A DNA stretch of 64,000 nt from Paenibacillus odorifer (GCF_000758725.1 NZ_CP009428.1:4464001-4528000), one strand, 5' to 3'; shown: positions 44,396 to 54,306, counted from the stretch's first letter. A program made the numbers and translations. Notes: generated by a model not told the origin, from the sequence alone.

Positions 44396-44471
44396 ATAGT
44401 TGTATAAAATACAGTTAAATTTCATCAATCGAGTAATTAGCAAATAATAGCTGTACAAAATACAACTAAAG
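44396..44471. repeat. Two copies of a TTGTA-AAAATACA inverted repeat
   Basis: ATAGTTGTATAAAATACAGT (44396) and ATAGCTGTACAAAATACAAC (44447) are similar 25-bp elements 51 bp apart. Each is a small imperfect palindrome in AT-rich DNA. The function is unknown. Confidence 0.5.
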
Positions 44472-44594
44472 CATCTAGATGCCTCTAATTGCTCTAAAAC
44501 ACTCTAAATGCTTCTACATACTCTAAATACTTCTAACACTCTAAATGCTTCTACATCCTCTAAATGCACTAGTGATACAGCAAAGCTATTTGCT

Positions 44595-45026
44595 TCAAGG
44601 TGTAGAACCCTCCGGTGTAGTTGTAACAACCATTTTGCCCATTAAGTAGAGCAGTAACTGTTGGTTATGAGAGGAGATCGGATCAAGCGCTTCCGCAAAA
44701 AAATCACTGCGGATCTTTAGACCACGTGCAGTTTCTTCCTTTCCAGTCTCCGTTATGCTCACCCATACAATCCGCCGGTCCGAAGCATCTCTTTCCCGCA
44801 CAATAAGCTCATGCTTCTCCATCCGATCAAGTAACATCGTAACCGCTGCAGGACTGGTCGCCAAATGTGGAGCCAGATCAGAAGGCTTCATGGCGTCGCG
44901 TTCCTGAAGCAGTTCAAGTACAGTAAGTTGGGCATCCGTCAGCGTTGGAGCAAGATTACTGTCCATATGTAATTTATAATCTTTTAAAATCTTATGCCAA
45001 ATTTTACTGAATTCAGAAGCATGCAC
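44595..45026 (-). CDS. MarR family transcriptional regulator
   Basis: A 143-residue winged-helix regulator. The recognition region is MKPSDLAPHLATSPAAVTML and the wing LIVRERDASDRRIVWVSITE contains the DxRxxxxxLT-like family signature. The start is GTG at 45026 behind GGAAGGAA. It is monocistronic, with no obvious target next to it; parC lies behind its own terminator. No cysteines suited to redox sensing are seen in the N-terminal helices. Confidence 0.88.
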   Translation of the reverse strand: MHASEFSKIWHKILKDYKLHMDSNLAPTLTDAQLTVLELLQERDAMKPSDLAPHLATSPAAVTMLLDRMEKHELIVRERDASDRRIVWVSITETGKEETARGLKIRSDFFAEALDPISSHNQQLLLYLMGKMVVTTTPEGSTP

Positions 45027-45147
45027 ACTTATTCCTTCCTTTCCTCGCGGTTCTATCCGGTATATCTACATTTTCGCGAAACAACTTCCATTTCCTGCAA
45101 AAGAAGAAAAAATAATTCTGCCGGACCTTCAGCATAAAAAAATAAAA

Positions 45148-45192
45148 AACGACGCTTAGTCAACCCTCCAAAAGAGCGGACTAAACGCCGTT
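45148..45192 (-). terminator. Terminator of parC
   Basis: A 14-bp stem (45148-45161 with 45179-45192), complete when two G-U pairs are allowed, is followed on the minus strand by a long T run. Confidence 0.85.
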
Positions 45193-45218
45193 ATAAAATC
45201 ACTTGTTAATCGCTAGTT

Positions 45219-47669
45219 TTAATGAACCGATGGGAAAAGATTTATGATCTCATCCTTTTTCTCCACAGCTACAATCTGTTTGCCTGTAGAACGACGCTCG
45301 CCCAGCGGCGCTGATTCAGAGGAGAACGTATGGTGGGCATTCTCACGAGTAACGGCATTCAGTTCTAATGGCTCCTTGCAATAGAAAGCCCCTGCTAACC
45401 TGCTGCCATTTGGACGTATTCGTTTGCCTTCCTTGAATTCGAAGGTTGGCATTCCTTTGCCACCACGGCTTTGTGATGGATAATCCACAAGTAATGAACG
45501 TTTCGCATAACCAATATCAGAAATAGCAAGGATTTCGCCTTCATCTTCGCTGACCCAGAAGCAGGAAATCACCTCGTCGCCCTCGCGCAGCTGAATTCCT
45601 CTTACACCAGATGCAACGCGACCCATAGGGTTAACCTCATTCTCATGGAATCGGATACTCATTCCCTCACGGGTAACCAGCACAATGTCCTTGTCATTCG
45701 TACTGGAAGCCACTGTAATGATCTCATCACCCTCGGCTACCTTACAGGCCGCTACAGCTCCAGAACGGCTTGTAGAGTATTCCTTGAGCTCTGTACGCTT
45801 CACCTGACCCCGACGGGTGACGAACACAAGACTTTGCTGCGGATCATCTAGATTATTAACCGGAATCACACTAACGATTCCATCTCCTTTAGACAATCCA
45901 ATGACATTCACAATCGCTGTACCAGGCTCTTTCCATTTAAACTCCGGAATCTGGTGCACAGGAAGCAAGAAGTATTGCCCCTTGCGGGTAAATACCAGCA
46001 GACTGTCACGGGTATTCACATCCAGCAGCCTGACGATATGGTCACCTTCTTTGACGCCTGAGGTATGACGCTCCCCACCTGAACGGGTGAAGGAAAGCAT
46101 ACCAGTCCGCTTAATATAACCATCTGCTGAAAGAGCAACTAGCACATCCTCCGCGTTGACCAGCGCTTCAAGGCTAACCTTGAGCTCCTCTACTTCGCCT
46201 TGGATCAGAGAACGGCGATCAATGCCGTATTTGTCGCGAATCTCCAGCAGTTCCTTACGGATTACAGAAACTAGCTTTTTGTCGCTTTCCAAAATGCCGC
46301 GCAGATGTGTAATCTTTGCCATCATTTCATCTAACTCTTTCTGGAGTGAAGTGATCTCCAGATTGGTCAGACGATACAATTGCAAAGTAAGGATCGAATC
46401 GGCTTGGCGTTCACTGAAGCCGAACATCCATACGAGATTGTTCTGAGCATCCTGACGGTTTTTCGACGCTTTGATCGCAGCGATAACCTCATCCAGAATG
46501 TTCAGTGCTTTAACTAAGCCCTCTAAGACATGAGCACGGTCTTCTGCGCGTTCCAGATCGAACTGGGTGCGATGAGTCACAACTTCACGCTGATGCGCGA
46601 TATAAGCTTCCAGGATGGCTTTTAGACCAAGCTGCTGAGGCGCTTTGTTAACAATAGCAACCATATTGAAGTTATAGGTAATTTGAAGATCGGTTTTTTT
46701 GAGCAGATAGGCCAACACGCCTTGAGCATCAGCCTCTTTTTTGAGTTCGACTACAATCCGCAATCCCTCACGGCCGCTCTCATCACGAACCTCGGCAATG
46801 CCATCGATCTTTTTCTCCAGCCGAATATTCTCCATGGAAGTAACCAGCCGTGATTTTACAATCTGGAATGGAACTTCCGTAATCACGATTTGCTGCTTGC
46901 CGCCCCGCATATTCTCAATCTCTGTCTTGGAGCGCAGGTAAATACGGCCTTTACCTGTGCGGTAAGCATCCATGATGCCGTCTCCGCCCATGATCGTGCC
47001 GCCTGTAGGGAAATCCGGACCTTTCATAAAGGTCATAATTTCTTCCAGCTCAATATTTGGCTTCTGCATCACTGCGATACAAGCGTCAATTACTTCACGC
47101 AGATTATGTGGCGGAATTTCAGTAGCAAAACCCGCAGAAATCCCACTCGTGCCATTTACGAGCAGATTCGGATACCGGGAAGGAACCACAACAGGCTCTT
47201 TGGCGGTATTGTCAAAGTTATCTTTAAACAAGACGGTCCGCTTCTCGATATCACGCATCATCTCCATTGCAATGGGAGACAGCCGTGCTTCTGTATAACG
47301 CATTGCCGCAGCTGGGTCATCGTCCATGGAGCCCCAGTTGCCGTGACCGTCAACTAGCACATGCCCCATCTTCCAAGGCTGTGCCATACGTACCATACCA
47401 TCGTAAATAGAGGAGTCACCATGTGGATGGTAATTACCCATTACATCTCCGACGGTTTTGGCTGACTTGCGGTATGGCTTGTCAGGTGTGTTGCCGGAGT
47501 CGTACATCGCGTAAAGAATCCGGCGCTGCACGGGTTTAAGTCCATCACGGACATCGGGGATTGCCCGGTCCTGAATAATATATTTGGAATACCGACCAAA
47601 GCGGTCACCGACGACCTCTTCCAGAAATGCCGGCAAAAATTGTTCTGATAAACTACTCACTTTGCTCAC
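45219..47669 (-). CDS. parC: DNA topoisomerase IV subunit A
   Basis: An 816-residue breakage-reunion subunit. The active tyrosine is Y125 in AAMRYTEARLS. The quinolone-determining region HPHGDSSIYD (81-90) has serine and acidic residues at the sensitive positions. A coiled region (about 360-470) and a C-terminal beta-pinwheel (about 490-780) follow. The pinwheel lacks a clear GyrA box QRRGGKG, and adjacency to parE supports ParC rather than GyrA. It decatenates chromosomes after replication. It lies 169 bp downstream of parE in the same direction. Confidence 0.95.
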   Translation of the reverse strand: MSKVSSLSEQFLPAFLEEVVGDRFGRYSKYIIQDRAIPDVRDGLKPVQRRILYAMYDSGNTPDKPYRKSAKTVGDVMGNYHPHGDSSIYDGMVRMAQPWKMGHVLVDGHGNWGSMDDDPAAAMRYTEARLSPIAMEMMRDIEKRTVLFKDNFDNTAKEPVVVPSRYPNLLVNGTSGISAGFATEIPPHNLREVIDACIAVMQKPNIELEEIMTFMKGPDFPTGGTIMGGDGIMDAYRTGKGRIYLRSKTEIENMRGGKQQIVITEVPFQIVKSRLVTSMENIRLEKKIDGIAEVRDESGREGLRIVVELKKEADAQGVLAYLLKKTDLQITYNFNMVAIVNKAPQQLGLKAILEAYIAHQREVVTHRTQFDLERAEDRAHVLEGLVKALNILDEVIAAIKASKNRQDAQNNLVWMFGFSERQADSILTLQLYRLTNLEITSLQKELDEMMAKITHLRGILESDKKLVSVIRKELLEIRDKYGIDRRSLIQGEVEELKVSLEALVNAEDVLVALSADGYIKRTGMLSFTRSGGERHTSGVKEGDHIVRLLDVNTRDSLLVFTRKGQYFLLPVHQIPEFKWKEPGTAIVNVIGLSKGDGIVSVIPVNNLDDPQQSLVFVTRRGQVKRTELKEYSTSRSGAVAACKVAEGDEIITVASSTNDKDIVLVTREGMSIRFHENEVNPMGRVASGVRGIQLREGDEVISCFWVSEDEGEILAISDIGYAKRSLLVDYPSQSRGGKGMPTFEFKEGKRIRPNGSRLAGAFYCKEPLELNAVTRENAHHTFSSESAPLGERRSTGKQIVAVEKKDEIINLFPSVH

Positions 47670-47704
47670 CTTCTGTTCCTCAAACTGCCCGTTTTAAAAT
47701 AGTG

Positions 47705-47795
47705 TGGTGATTCTCGGGTACTTCAGGGATTTTTGGAATTCCGGGCACTATCGCTCCTACAGTTCCAAAAATCTTCTAGGTCCCATAAATCACCA
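47705..47795 (-). other. Nested hairpin in the parE-parC gap
   Basis: An outer 8-bp stem (47705-47712 with 47788-47795) surrounds a perfect inner 11-bp stem (47728-47738 with 47763-47773). No T run follows. It occupies most of the 169-bp intergenic spacer and is not explained by either coding region. Confidence 0.5.
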
Positions 47796-47838
47796 AACTC
47801 TTAGAAAATCGGGATTATCGTCACTTGCAGCACTGACA

Positions 47839-49821
47839 TTACTCTACAATTTCGGTGAAATCGACATTTTCAACAATCCAGCGTTTACGTGGATCGACTT
47901 TGTCACCCATAAGTGTTGAAACACGGCGCTCCGCCTTAGCGGCATCCTCAATCTGTACCTGAAGCAGCGTACGCGACTCTGGATTCATCGTTGTCTCCCA
48001 CAGCTGATCGGGGTTCATCTCACCCAACCCTTTATAACGCTGAAGCTCGAAGTTTTTGCCGAATTCCTTTAAGTAATTTTGCAGCTCTTCATCACTCCAT
48101 GCATACCTTACGGTCTCCAGCTTACCCGTTTTGCGGGTCAACTTATAAAGTGGAGGCTGAGCGATAAAGACCTTGCCTGCATCTAATAAAGGCTTCATAT
48201 AACGATAGAAAAATGTCAGCAGCAGCACCTGAATATGCGCTCCATCGGTATCGGCATCGGTCATAATGATAATTTTGGAATAATTGCTGTCTTCGACAGT
48301 GAAATCCGGACCAATTCCAGCACCTATCGTAGAAATAATTGCTTTATACTCGTCGTTCTTCAGGATGTCCAGCAGCTTAGCCTTCTCCGGATTCATCGGT
48401 TTACCTTTTAGCGGCAATATCGCTTGAATCTTAGAGTCACGGCCTTGCTTAGCCGAACCACCCGCGGAATCACCTTCCACGATGAACAGCTCCGTACGTG
48501 TAACGTCCTTTGATTGTGCAGGAGACAGCTTACCGCCAAGATTCGAGCTTTCGCTGCGTTTCTTGCCTGTGCGGATCTCATCGCGGGCTTTACGTGCCGC
48601 TTCCCGGGCTTTCGACGCTTGAATCGATTTCTTCAGCAGGCTCTGCGCAACTTGTGGATTTTCTTCCAAGAAACGCGCCATATTTTCAGAAACAATATAA
48701 TCTACTGCACTACGGGCGGAAGCACTGCCAAGCTGATCCTTCGTCTGTCCAACAAATTCAACCTCGGACATTTTTACACTGATGACAGCCATCATGCCTT
48801 CCCGCAGATCATTACCTTCCAGGTTTTTATCCTTTTCTTTAAGCAATTGCGTGCGGCGGGCATATTCATTTAATACACGAGTGTACGCAGTTTTAAAGCC
48901 GGTCTCATGTGTGCCCCCGCTGCGAGTTGGAATGGAGTTTACGAAGGAAGCCAAGGTTTCTGTGTAGCCTCCGTTGTATTGAAGAGCTACTTCTACCTCG
49001 ATATCATCCTTTTCTGCACTGAAATGAATAACATCATGGAGAACATCCTTACCTTCGTTGAGGAACTGCACAAATTGACTGGCTCCACCTTCATAAAAGA
49101 ATTCATCCTGACGGTTGCTCCGCTCATCTTGCAGTGTAATACGCAGACCGGAATTCAGAAAAGCAATCTCCTGAACCCGCTCTGCCAGCGTGTCATAATT
49201 CAGAGCAATTCCATTTGGGAAGACACGAATATCTGGCTTGAAAGTAATTTTCGAACCAGTTTTATTGGTGTTACCCAAGATTTCAAGACCAGTTACAGGT
49301 TCGCCGACATGCTCTTTGCCCTTCTTGTCCACCCAGTACTCAAACCGCTGACGATGGATTTTGCCCTCACGATAAATTTCTACTTCGAGCCATTCAGACA
49401 AAGCGTTTGTGACAGAAGCCCCTACGCCATGCAAACCGCCTGATTTTTTATAACCCGATCCACCGAACTTACCGCCCGCATGCAAAATTGTAAATACAAC
49501 TTGCGGTGTAGGTACCCCTGTCTTATGCATTCCAGTCGGGATCCCCCGTCCATTATCGCTAACGGTTACCGAGCCATCCTTGCGAAGCAGTATGTCAATC
49601 TTTGTACAATACTTGGCTAAATGCTCATCTACGGCATTATCTACGATTTCCCATACTAAATGATGTAGTCCTGAAGAACTCGTACTGCCGATATACATGC
49701 CAGGTCGTTTGCGTACTGCAACCAGACCCTCGAGCACTTGAATGTCGTCAGCATCGTATCCAGTACGGCCATTCTCGCCGTTATTAGAAACTTCAGCAAA
49801 CATATCGATCTGTTCGAGCAT
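47839..49821 (-). CDS. parE: DNA topoisomerase IV subunit B
   Basis: A 660-residue ATPase subunit. The GHKL ATP site includes EIVDNAVDEHLA, DNGRGIP and GLHGVGASVTNALS. The transducer domain follows to about residue 400. The TOPRIM domain has FIVEGDSAGGSAKQGRD and MTDADTDGAHI, which hold the catalytic Glu and Asp residues. It pairs with ParC to pass DNA duplexes. AGGAGG precedes the ATG at 49821. The length fits ParE. Confidence 0.95.
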   Translation of the reverse strand: MLEQIDMFAEVSNNGENGRTGYDADDIQVLEGLVAVRKRPGMYIGSTSSSGLHHLVWEIVDNAVDEHLAKYCTKIDILLRKDGSVTVSDNGRGIPTGMHKTGVPTPQVVFTILHAGGKFGGSGYKKSGGLHGVGASVTNALSEWLEVEIYREGKIHRQRFEYWVDKKGKEHVGEPVTGLEILGNTNKTGSKITFKPDIRVFPNGIALNYDTLAERVQEIAFLNSGLRITLQDERSNRQDEFFYEGGASQFVQFLNEGKDVLHDVIHFSAEKDDIEVEVALQYNGGYTETLASFVNSIPTRSGGTHETGFKTAYTRVLNEYARRTQLLKEKDKNLEGNDLREGMMAVISVKMSEVEFVGQTKDQLGSASARSAVDYIVSENMARFLEENPQVAQSLLKKSIQASKAREAARKARDEIRTGKKRSESSNLGGKLSPAQSKDVTRTELFIVEGDSAGGSAKQGRDSKIQAILPLKGKPMNPEKAKLLDILKNDEYKAIISTIGAGIGPDFTVEDSNYSKIIIMTDADTDGAHIQVLLLTFFYRYMKPLLDAGKVFIAQPPLYKLTRKTGKLETVRYAWSDEELQNYLKEFGKNFELQRYKGLGEMNPDQLWETTMNPESRTLLQVQIEDAAKAERRVSTLMGDKVDPRKRWIVENVDFTEIVE

Positions 49822-49990
49822 TCATGCTCCTCCTTCTTTTCTCTATACTAAGAAGAAACGGCTTGGCCGTCCTTTTTGTTAAGAACGGTATCCGTTACTG
49901 CCAAAAACCTAAGGATAGAATATAACGTGAAATTATACTCTCCTATATTTCTAAGAAATGCAAACAAACGTTTTGGTCACTTTGTTCATT

Positions 49991-50983
49991 CTAATTCAAA
50001 ATATCCCTTTTCGTAAAGACGGCGAATGAAATGATCACCGAAGCGGCTCCCCATACAGCCAGCACAGCCATGGAAAATGACAAGGACATCCCTTCAATGG
50101 GGGCGGGAGTACCAGACAAATAGCTGGTCAGTCCAAGATTTACCATAAATAAGTATTTCGCTGTTGTCCAGGCAGAGGCCATATTGGTCAGTATACTACC
50201 TGCAATCAGCGCGGCCATCATAACTACTATACTCGCGGCAGTACTGCGAACAAGCACCGAGATCATGAATGCGAGCAGTGCAACCACTACGCTGACGAAC
50301 CAAATCAAACCACCTTGCATAAGCATATATTTCCACTGAGGCACTGCATGTACAGTAGACATATCTAGCGAATCACCACTGATTTTAAAGCCTGTGAAAA
50401 CAGGAATGTTAAAGCCTTTAAAACCAAAGGCGAGACCAGAGATAAAGTAGCTGATTGCAAATGTGGAAAGTACGATAAGCGAGACAAACATTAGCAGTGC
50501 TGTCATTTTGCTAAAAAGCACCTTCCAGCGCTTGACCGGCCTAGTCAACAGCATTTTGATAGTTCCAGTTGTCCTTTCGGCCGAGACCAAATCTGAGGCC
50601 ACCGCCATAATAAGCAACGGAATAAATAATGTAACCGAATTATCCATAAATTCACGGGTAAAGGTAACCCCGCTAGGTTCATTCGGATTAACGTCATGGT
50701 GAAGATAATACTGAAGCTGTTGTACAAATATTCGCCGATAAGTCTTCCATTCCTCTGGAATCCGGTCACTTCCCAGTGAATTTTGATTATCGATAATCTG
50801 CTGCTGGATCTCAAGCCGCCAATCGGAATTAAACTTCTCCCGGCTCCGTTCGGCTGAACGCATCTGTGCATAGGTGAACATAGGCACCAGTACAATCAGA
50901 ATCAGCAGTATAACATAAAACCGTTTCTTTTTTATAATCTTCAAGCACTCATTACGGATTAGCGGAAGCAAGTTACTCAACAT
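49991..50983 (-). CDS. ABC-2 type transporter permease
   Basis: A 330-residue membrane subunit. One helix lies near the N-terminus (YVILLILIVLVPMFTYAQM), then an extracytoplasmic region of about 75 residues, then five or six helices. The motif TTGTIKMLLTRPVKRWKVLF after the second helix is typical of ABC-2 permeases. ATG 50983, six bases after GGAGG, is a better start than the GTG at 50989. It overlaps the ATPase gene. The exported substrate is unknown. Confidence 0.9.
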   Translation of the reverse strand: MLSNLLPLIRNECLKIIKKKRFYVILLILIVLVPMFTYAQMRSAERSREKFNSDWRLEIQQQIIDNQNSLGSDRIPEEWKTYRRIFVQQLQYYLHHDVNPNEPSGVTFTREFMDNSVTLFIPLLIMAVASDLVSAERTTGTIKMLLTRPVKRWKVLFSKMTALLMFVSLIVLSTFAISYFISGLAFGFKGFNIPVFTGFKISGDSLDMSTVHAVPQWKYMLMQGGLIWFVSVVVALLAFMISVLVRSTAASIVVMMAALIAGSILTNMASAWTTAKYLFMVNLGLTSYLSGTPAPIEGMSLSFSMAVLAVWGAASVIISFAVFTKRDILN

Positions 50984-51953
50984 TCTCACCCTCCGTTAGT
51001 TTCAAGAATAGCTGTTCCAGTGTCGGATTAATTTTATGCACAGCCCTCACCTCGATTTCAGCAGTAACCATTACGGCCACAATCTCGGGGATCAGATCCT
51101 GATCCATGATCGTTATTAAAGAATTGGGGCCCATCCCTGCAATAATTGAGTCATCTAATGTGACGTCTTCTAGTTTCTGAATCTGAATATCTGAACGATC
51201 AGCCAGCATTTCCCGAGCCTCAGCAAAAGGCTCCAGCTCCCAAAGTACATACGGCGAATTACGAGCGATCAGCTCATCTACCGCACCAACAGCCAATACA
51301 CGCCCTTTACTAATTATCGCTACACGGTCGCAAAGAAGTTGAATTTCGCTTAGCAAATGGCTCGATACGAACACCGCCAGCCCTTCATCCGCCAGCTTGC
51401 GAATGAATTCTCGCAGCTCCTTAATACCTTTAGGGTCAAGTCCATTCGTCGGCTCGTCCAAAATAAGCAACCGTGGACGTCCCAACAGTGCCTGCGCAAT
51501 GCCTAATCGTTGTCTCATCCCAAGCGAGTATGTACTTACCTTATCATGTATCCGCTGATCTAATCGAACAATATCTACCACTTCGCTAATACGTTCATTG
51601 TCTACACCAGGCTGCATCCGGGCAAAATGCTGCAAATTCTCCCACCCGGTCAAATAGGTATATACCTCAGGATTCTCAACGATAGAGCCTACATATTGCA
51701 ATGCTTTTTCCGGATTTCGGTTCACATTGTACCCACATACTGTAATCTTGCCCTCAGTAGGACGAATCAAATCCACAAGCATGCGGATCGTGGTCGTCTT
51801 CCCAGCGCCGTTAGGGCCGAGAAAGCCGAAAATCTCCCCTTTTCTCACATCGAAAGTAACATCATCTATTATCCATTTCCGTCCTATTTTTTTACGTACC
51901 CCGTCCACAGACAAGACGACTGTGCCGGAGTCTTCACTATTCGCTTTTGTCAT
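50973..51953 (-). CDS. ABC transporter ATP-binding protein (CcmA/BcrA-like)
   Basis: A 326-residue ATPase. Walker A GPNGAGKTT (46-54), signature YSLGMRQRLGIAQALL, Walker B LLILDEPTNGLD and the switch VFVSSHLLSE are intact. A C-terminal extension of about 90 residues is common in antibiotic or lipid exporters. It overlaps the permease gene by about 11 bp. Together they form an ABC-2 exporter. No two-component system lies next to it. Confidence 0.92.
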   Translation of the reverse strand: MTKANSEDSGTVVLSVDGVRKKIGRKWIIDDVTFDVRKGEIFGFLGPNGAGKTTTIRMLVDLIRPTEGKITVCGYNVNRNPEKALQYVGSIVENPEVYTYLTGWENLQHFARMQPGVDNERISEVVDIVRLDQRIHDKVSTYSLGMRQRLGIAQALLGRPRLLILDEPTNGLDPKGIKELREFIRKLADEGLAVFVSSHLLSEIQLLCDRVAIISKGRVLAVGAVDELIARNSPYVLWELEPFAEAREMLADRSDIQIQKLEDVTLDDSIIAGMGPNSLITIMDQDLIPEIVAVMVTAEIEVRAVHKINPTLEQLFLKLTEGENVE

Positions 51954-52055
51954 ATTTAATTTAGCTCCTTGTGACTGTCATTTTCTCGGTTTGTACTTGC
52001 TCAAAGGGCATTTACCTACATGATCTTACTGCAAAATTTAACACTCACCTATATA

Positions 52056-52895
52056 CTACTGCACAGCCTGTATGAACCGTTCTCCGATTCGCTGATAGCC
52101 ATCACCATTAGGATGAAAATGATCGGTGGATAGATACTTGTCCAAATGTCTGTTAAACAAGTCAAACGTAGGAACCAAGGTCATGTTGCTATGCTTATTA
52201 ATAATATCCATTGCCGTATTATTCCACTTCGTTACCGCTTGATTGCCTGGTACCAGTAATTCTGGAATATCGCCAAAGGGATTATACAGCCCCATATAGT
52301 AAATTTGCGCATTTGGATTGATCTGTGAGATTTTATCGAGAATCTTCTCCAGTCTAGCTGCTGCCTCTGGCAGAGCGGCTAATAAAGACTCTGGAGTCAG
52401 CTCCTGCTCAGAGGTTGATGAAGTTGTGTTTCCTTGCTGCGCCCCATTATTCTCAAGAATATCCGAATCCTTAAACAGATCATTTCCTCCGACAGATAGC
52501 AAAACAACATTCGACATGCGCAAGGCATACTCCACACCATCTTCGTTCAGTTTGCTTAACAGCCCGGCAGTAGTCAACCCGTTAATCCCCATATTGCCTA
52601 AAAAGTCTACTGTGACACCTTTTGCAGATAAACCAGTAACCGTACGCTTAACAAACCCTTCTCCGGTGTTATCACCAGTCCCCTTGGTAAGCGAATCCCC
52701 GAGCGCAACAATTTTGAGGAGCTTGACAGTCTCCGTCACCGGTGCGGCTGTTTGCTGAGGCAAGCTGCTCTCGGTAACCTCTCCGACCGGATAGATAATA
52801 TCTTTAACCGCATAAACTAAACCAACCATCAAAACTATAGTTGTTACTATGGAAATCAAGCTGACGCTGCGCCATGTCCATTTCGAATCCTTCAA
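52056..52895 (-). CDS. SGNH/GDSL-type hydrolase, membrane-anchored
   Basis: A 279-residue protein. An N-terminal helix (about 10-32, VSLISIVTTIVLMVGLVYAV) anchors or exports it. The catalytic domain begins with block I VALGDSLTKGTGDN (nucleophile Ser), has block III LLSVGGNDLF and ends with TDHFHPNGDGYQRIGERF, which gives the Asp-His pair. It is probably an esterase acting outside the membrane, similar to Bacillus YpmR. The open frame runs up to 53099, but TTG 52895 with GGAGGGATAGC in front is the likely start. Confidence 0.88.
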   Translation of the reverse strand: MKDSKWTWRSVSLISIVTTIVLMVGLVYAVKDIIYPVGEVTESSLPQQTAAPVTETVKLLKIVALGDSLTKGTGDNTGEGFVKRTVTGLSAKGVTVDFLGNMGINGLTTAGLLSKLNEDGVEYALRMSNVVLLSVGGNDLFKDSDILENNGAQQGNTTSSTSEQELTPESLLAALPEAAARLEKILDKISQINPNAQIYYMGLYNPFGDIPELLVPGNQAVTKWNNTAMDIINKHSNMTLVPTFDLFNRHLDKYLSTDHFHPNGDGYQRIGERFIQAVQ

Positions 52896-53134
52896 AGCTA
52901 TCCCTCCGTATGCCGTTCTATTATGTATTGTTCCACAATTTACAAAGATCTTAACTATGTTACATAAACATAATTCTTCCATACAAGTTTTGCAAATGTC
53001 TAGCAAAGAAATAAATCCCGCTGTTACAGTGTTTATGCCGAGGAGCGAGTGTGGACTTTTTTGAAAATAAAAAAATACTGGCTTTTTAATTAATGCCATT
53101 ATATAATATTTCCCGTTGACTCTTTAGACATTAC

Positions 53135-53207
53135 GGGTTATTAGCTTAGCTGGTAGAGCAGCCGACTCTTAATCGGCAGGTCGCAGGTTCGACCCCTGCA
53201 TAACCCA
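53135..53207 (+). tRNA. tRNA-Lys (anticodon CTT)
   Basis: A 73-base cloverleaf. The acceptor stem GGGTTAT pairs with ATAACCC, the anticodon stem GCCGA with TCGGC encloses loop CTCTTAA (anticodon CTT), and the T arm contains GGTTCGACC. The discriminator is A and CCA is not encoded. It is on the plus strand, opposite its neighbours, with a terminator right after it. Confidence 0.95.
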
Positions 53208-53220
53208 TAGAGCTAGACAG

Positions 53221-53253
53221 AAGAAGTAAGGACAAGTTCCTTGCTTCTTTTTT
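53221..53253 (+). terminator. Terminator of tRNA-Lys
   Basis: AAGAAGTAAGGA (53221-53232) pairs with TCCTTGCTTCTT (53238-53249), one G-U pair, followed by a T run. Confidence 0.8.
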
Positions 53254-53288
53254 TGTTGCATTTTTGATCTTCACCACACAAAAAAAAC

Positions 53289-53314
53289 CGCTCCCCGACT
53301 TACATCGGAGAACG
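53289..53314 (-). terminator. Terminator of the CAP-domain gene
   Basis: A 10-bp stem (53289-53298 with 53305-53314), including G-U pairs, is followed on the minus strand by a run of T. It is about 25 bp past the stop. Confidence 0.7.
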
Positions 53315-53340
53315 ATTTCTTCCTGAAGCATCTACTCGTA

Positions 53341-54057
53341 TTATTTACCAATAAACTCTTGAACCCAGTAATTATTATCATAACCTACACCGATATAATT
53401 GAAGTTAGCATTCAAAATATTAGCGCGGTGACCTGGACTATTCATCCATGCCTTCATAACTTCTTCTGGTGTTTTTTGTCCCATTGCGATGTTCTCGCCT
53501 GCGGCTTTATAAGTGATGCCAAAGGATTTCATCATATCAAATGGTGAACCATACGTAGGTGAAGTATGTGAAAAATAGTTGTTCGAACGCATATCCGTAG
53601 CTTTTGTAGCGGCAACTTTGTGCAGGCTGTCCAATCCAGCTACAGGTGACAAACCAGCTGCTGCACGTTCTTTGTTTACCAGCGTTACGATTTGCTGAAC
53701 ATAGGTTCCTTTATTGCTCACAGCACCTGTTGTAGTTGTATTATCTGTCGGCTTAGTTACAGTAGTTGTGTCTGCTGGCTTTGTAACCGGTTTTGTAGTT
53801 GTAGTTGTGGTCGTGTTGTCTTTGTTTGGTACTGTTCCAGTTTGCGGCTTAGTTACCACGATTGTGCTATTCGAAAAAGGGAATCCCTCAAGATTAGCTT
53901 GTTTAAAATATTGTAATATTTGCTCATAACTTGTGCCTTTTATTGTTACTGTCGATTCATTCGATGCCGCATTTGCTTCCAATGGAAGAGAAATACTAAG
54001 TGCCATAACAGCTGCCACACTACCACCGATGATTGCTTTTAATGTCTTGTTCTTCAA
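53341..54057 (-). CDS. Secreted CAP (SCP/YkwD-like) domain protein
   Basis: A 238-residue exported protein. The signal peptide ends near residue 31 (LPLEANAA). A short domain (about 32-75) is followed by a Thr/Lys/Pro-rich linker (about 76-118). The CAP domain (about 120-238) has VNKERAAAGLSPV, NYFSHTSPTYGSPFDMM, AGENIAMGQKTPEEVMKAWM and SPGHRANILN, holding the usual His and Glu residues. Bacterial CAP proteins of this type occur in spore and cell envelopes; their activity is unclear. AAAAAAGGAG precedes the ATG. Confidence 0.92.
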   Translation of the reverse strand: MKNKTLKAIIGGSVAAVMALSISLPLEANAASNESTVTIKGTSYEQILQYFKQANLEGFPFSNSTIVVTKPQTGTVPNKDNTTTTTTTKPVTKPADTTTVTKPTDNTTTTGAVSNKGTYVQQIVTLVNKERAAAGLSPVAGLDSLHKVAATKATDMRSNNYFSHTSPTYGSPFDMMKSFGITYKAAGENIAMGQKTPEEVMKAWMNSPGHRANILNANFNYIGVGYDNNYWVQEFIGK

Positions 54058-54306
54058 TCTGCCATCTCCTTTTTTCTTGCGTGTAATATATGCTTCTGCC
54101 TAGAGTGACCATCTACAAATGTTACAAAGTTGTAATTTGTTCCTCAGTCATTGTAGCATAAATCTCTCAAATGTGCGCTTCTAATTTTTTACATATAATA
54201 GTCTTGACTGTAAGATCTCTGATTCCTAGATACATTCGCTTTCTTTCGCTGTTTTCCTGCCTAAAAATACCAATTCATCTATTATTCGCGAAAGAAAGCA
54301 CAAAAA

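Noticed and set aside
46890..47357. 155-codon plus-strand frame inside parC
   Set aside because: Complete overlap with the catalytic region of parC on the other strand; no independent support.
45219..49821. gyrA/gyrB instead of parC/parE
   Set aside because: The A subunit lacks a clear GyrA box in its C-terminal domain, and the B-then-A pair with these N-terminal sequences fits topoisomerase IV.
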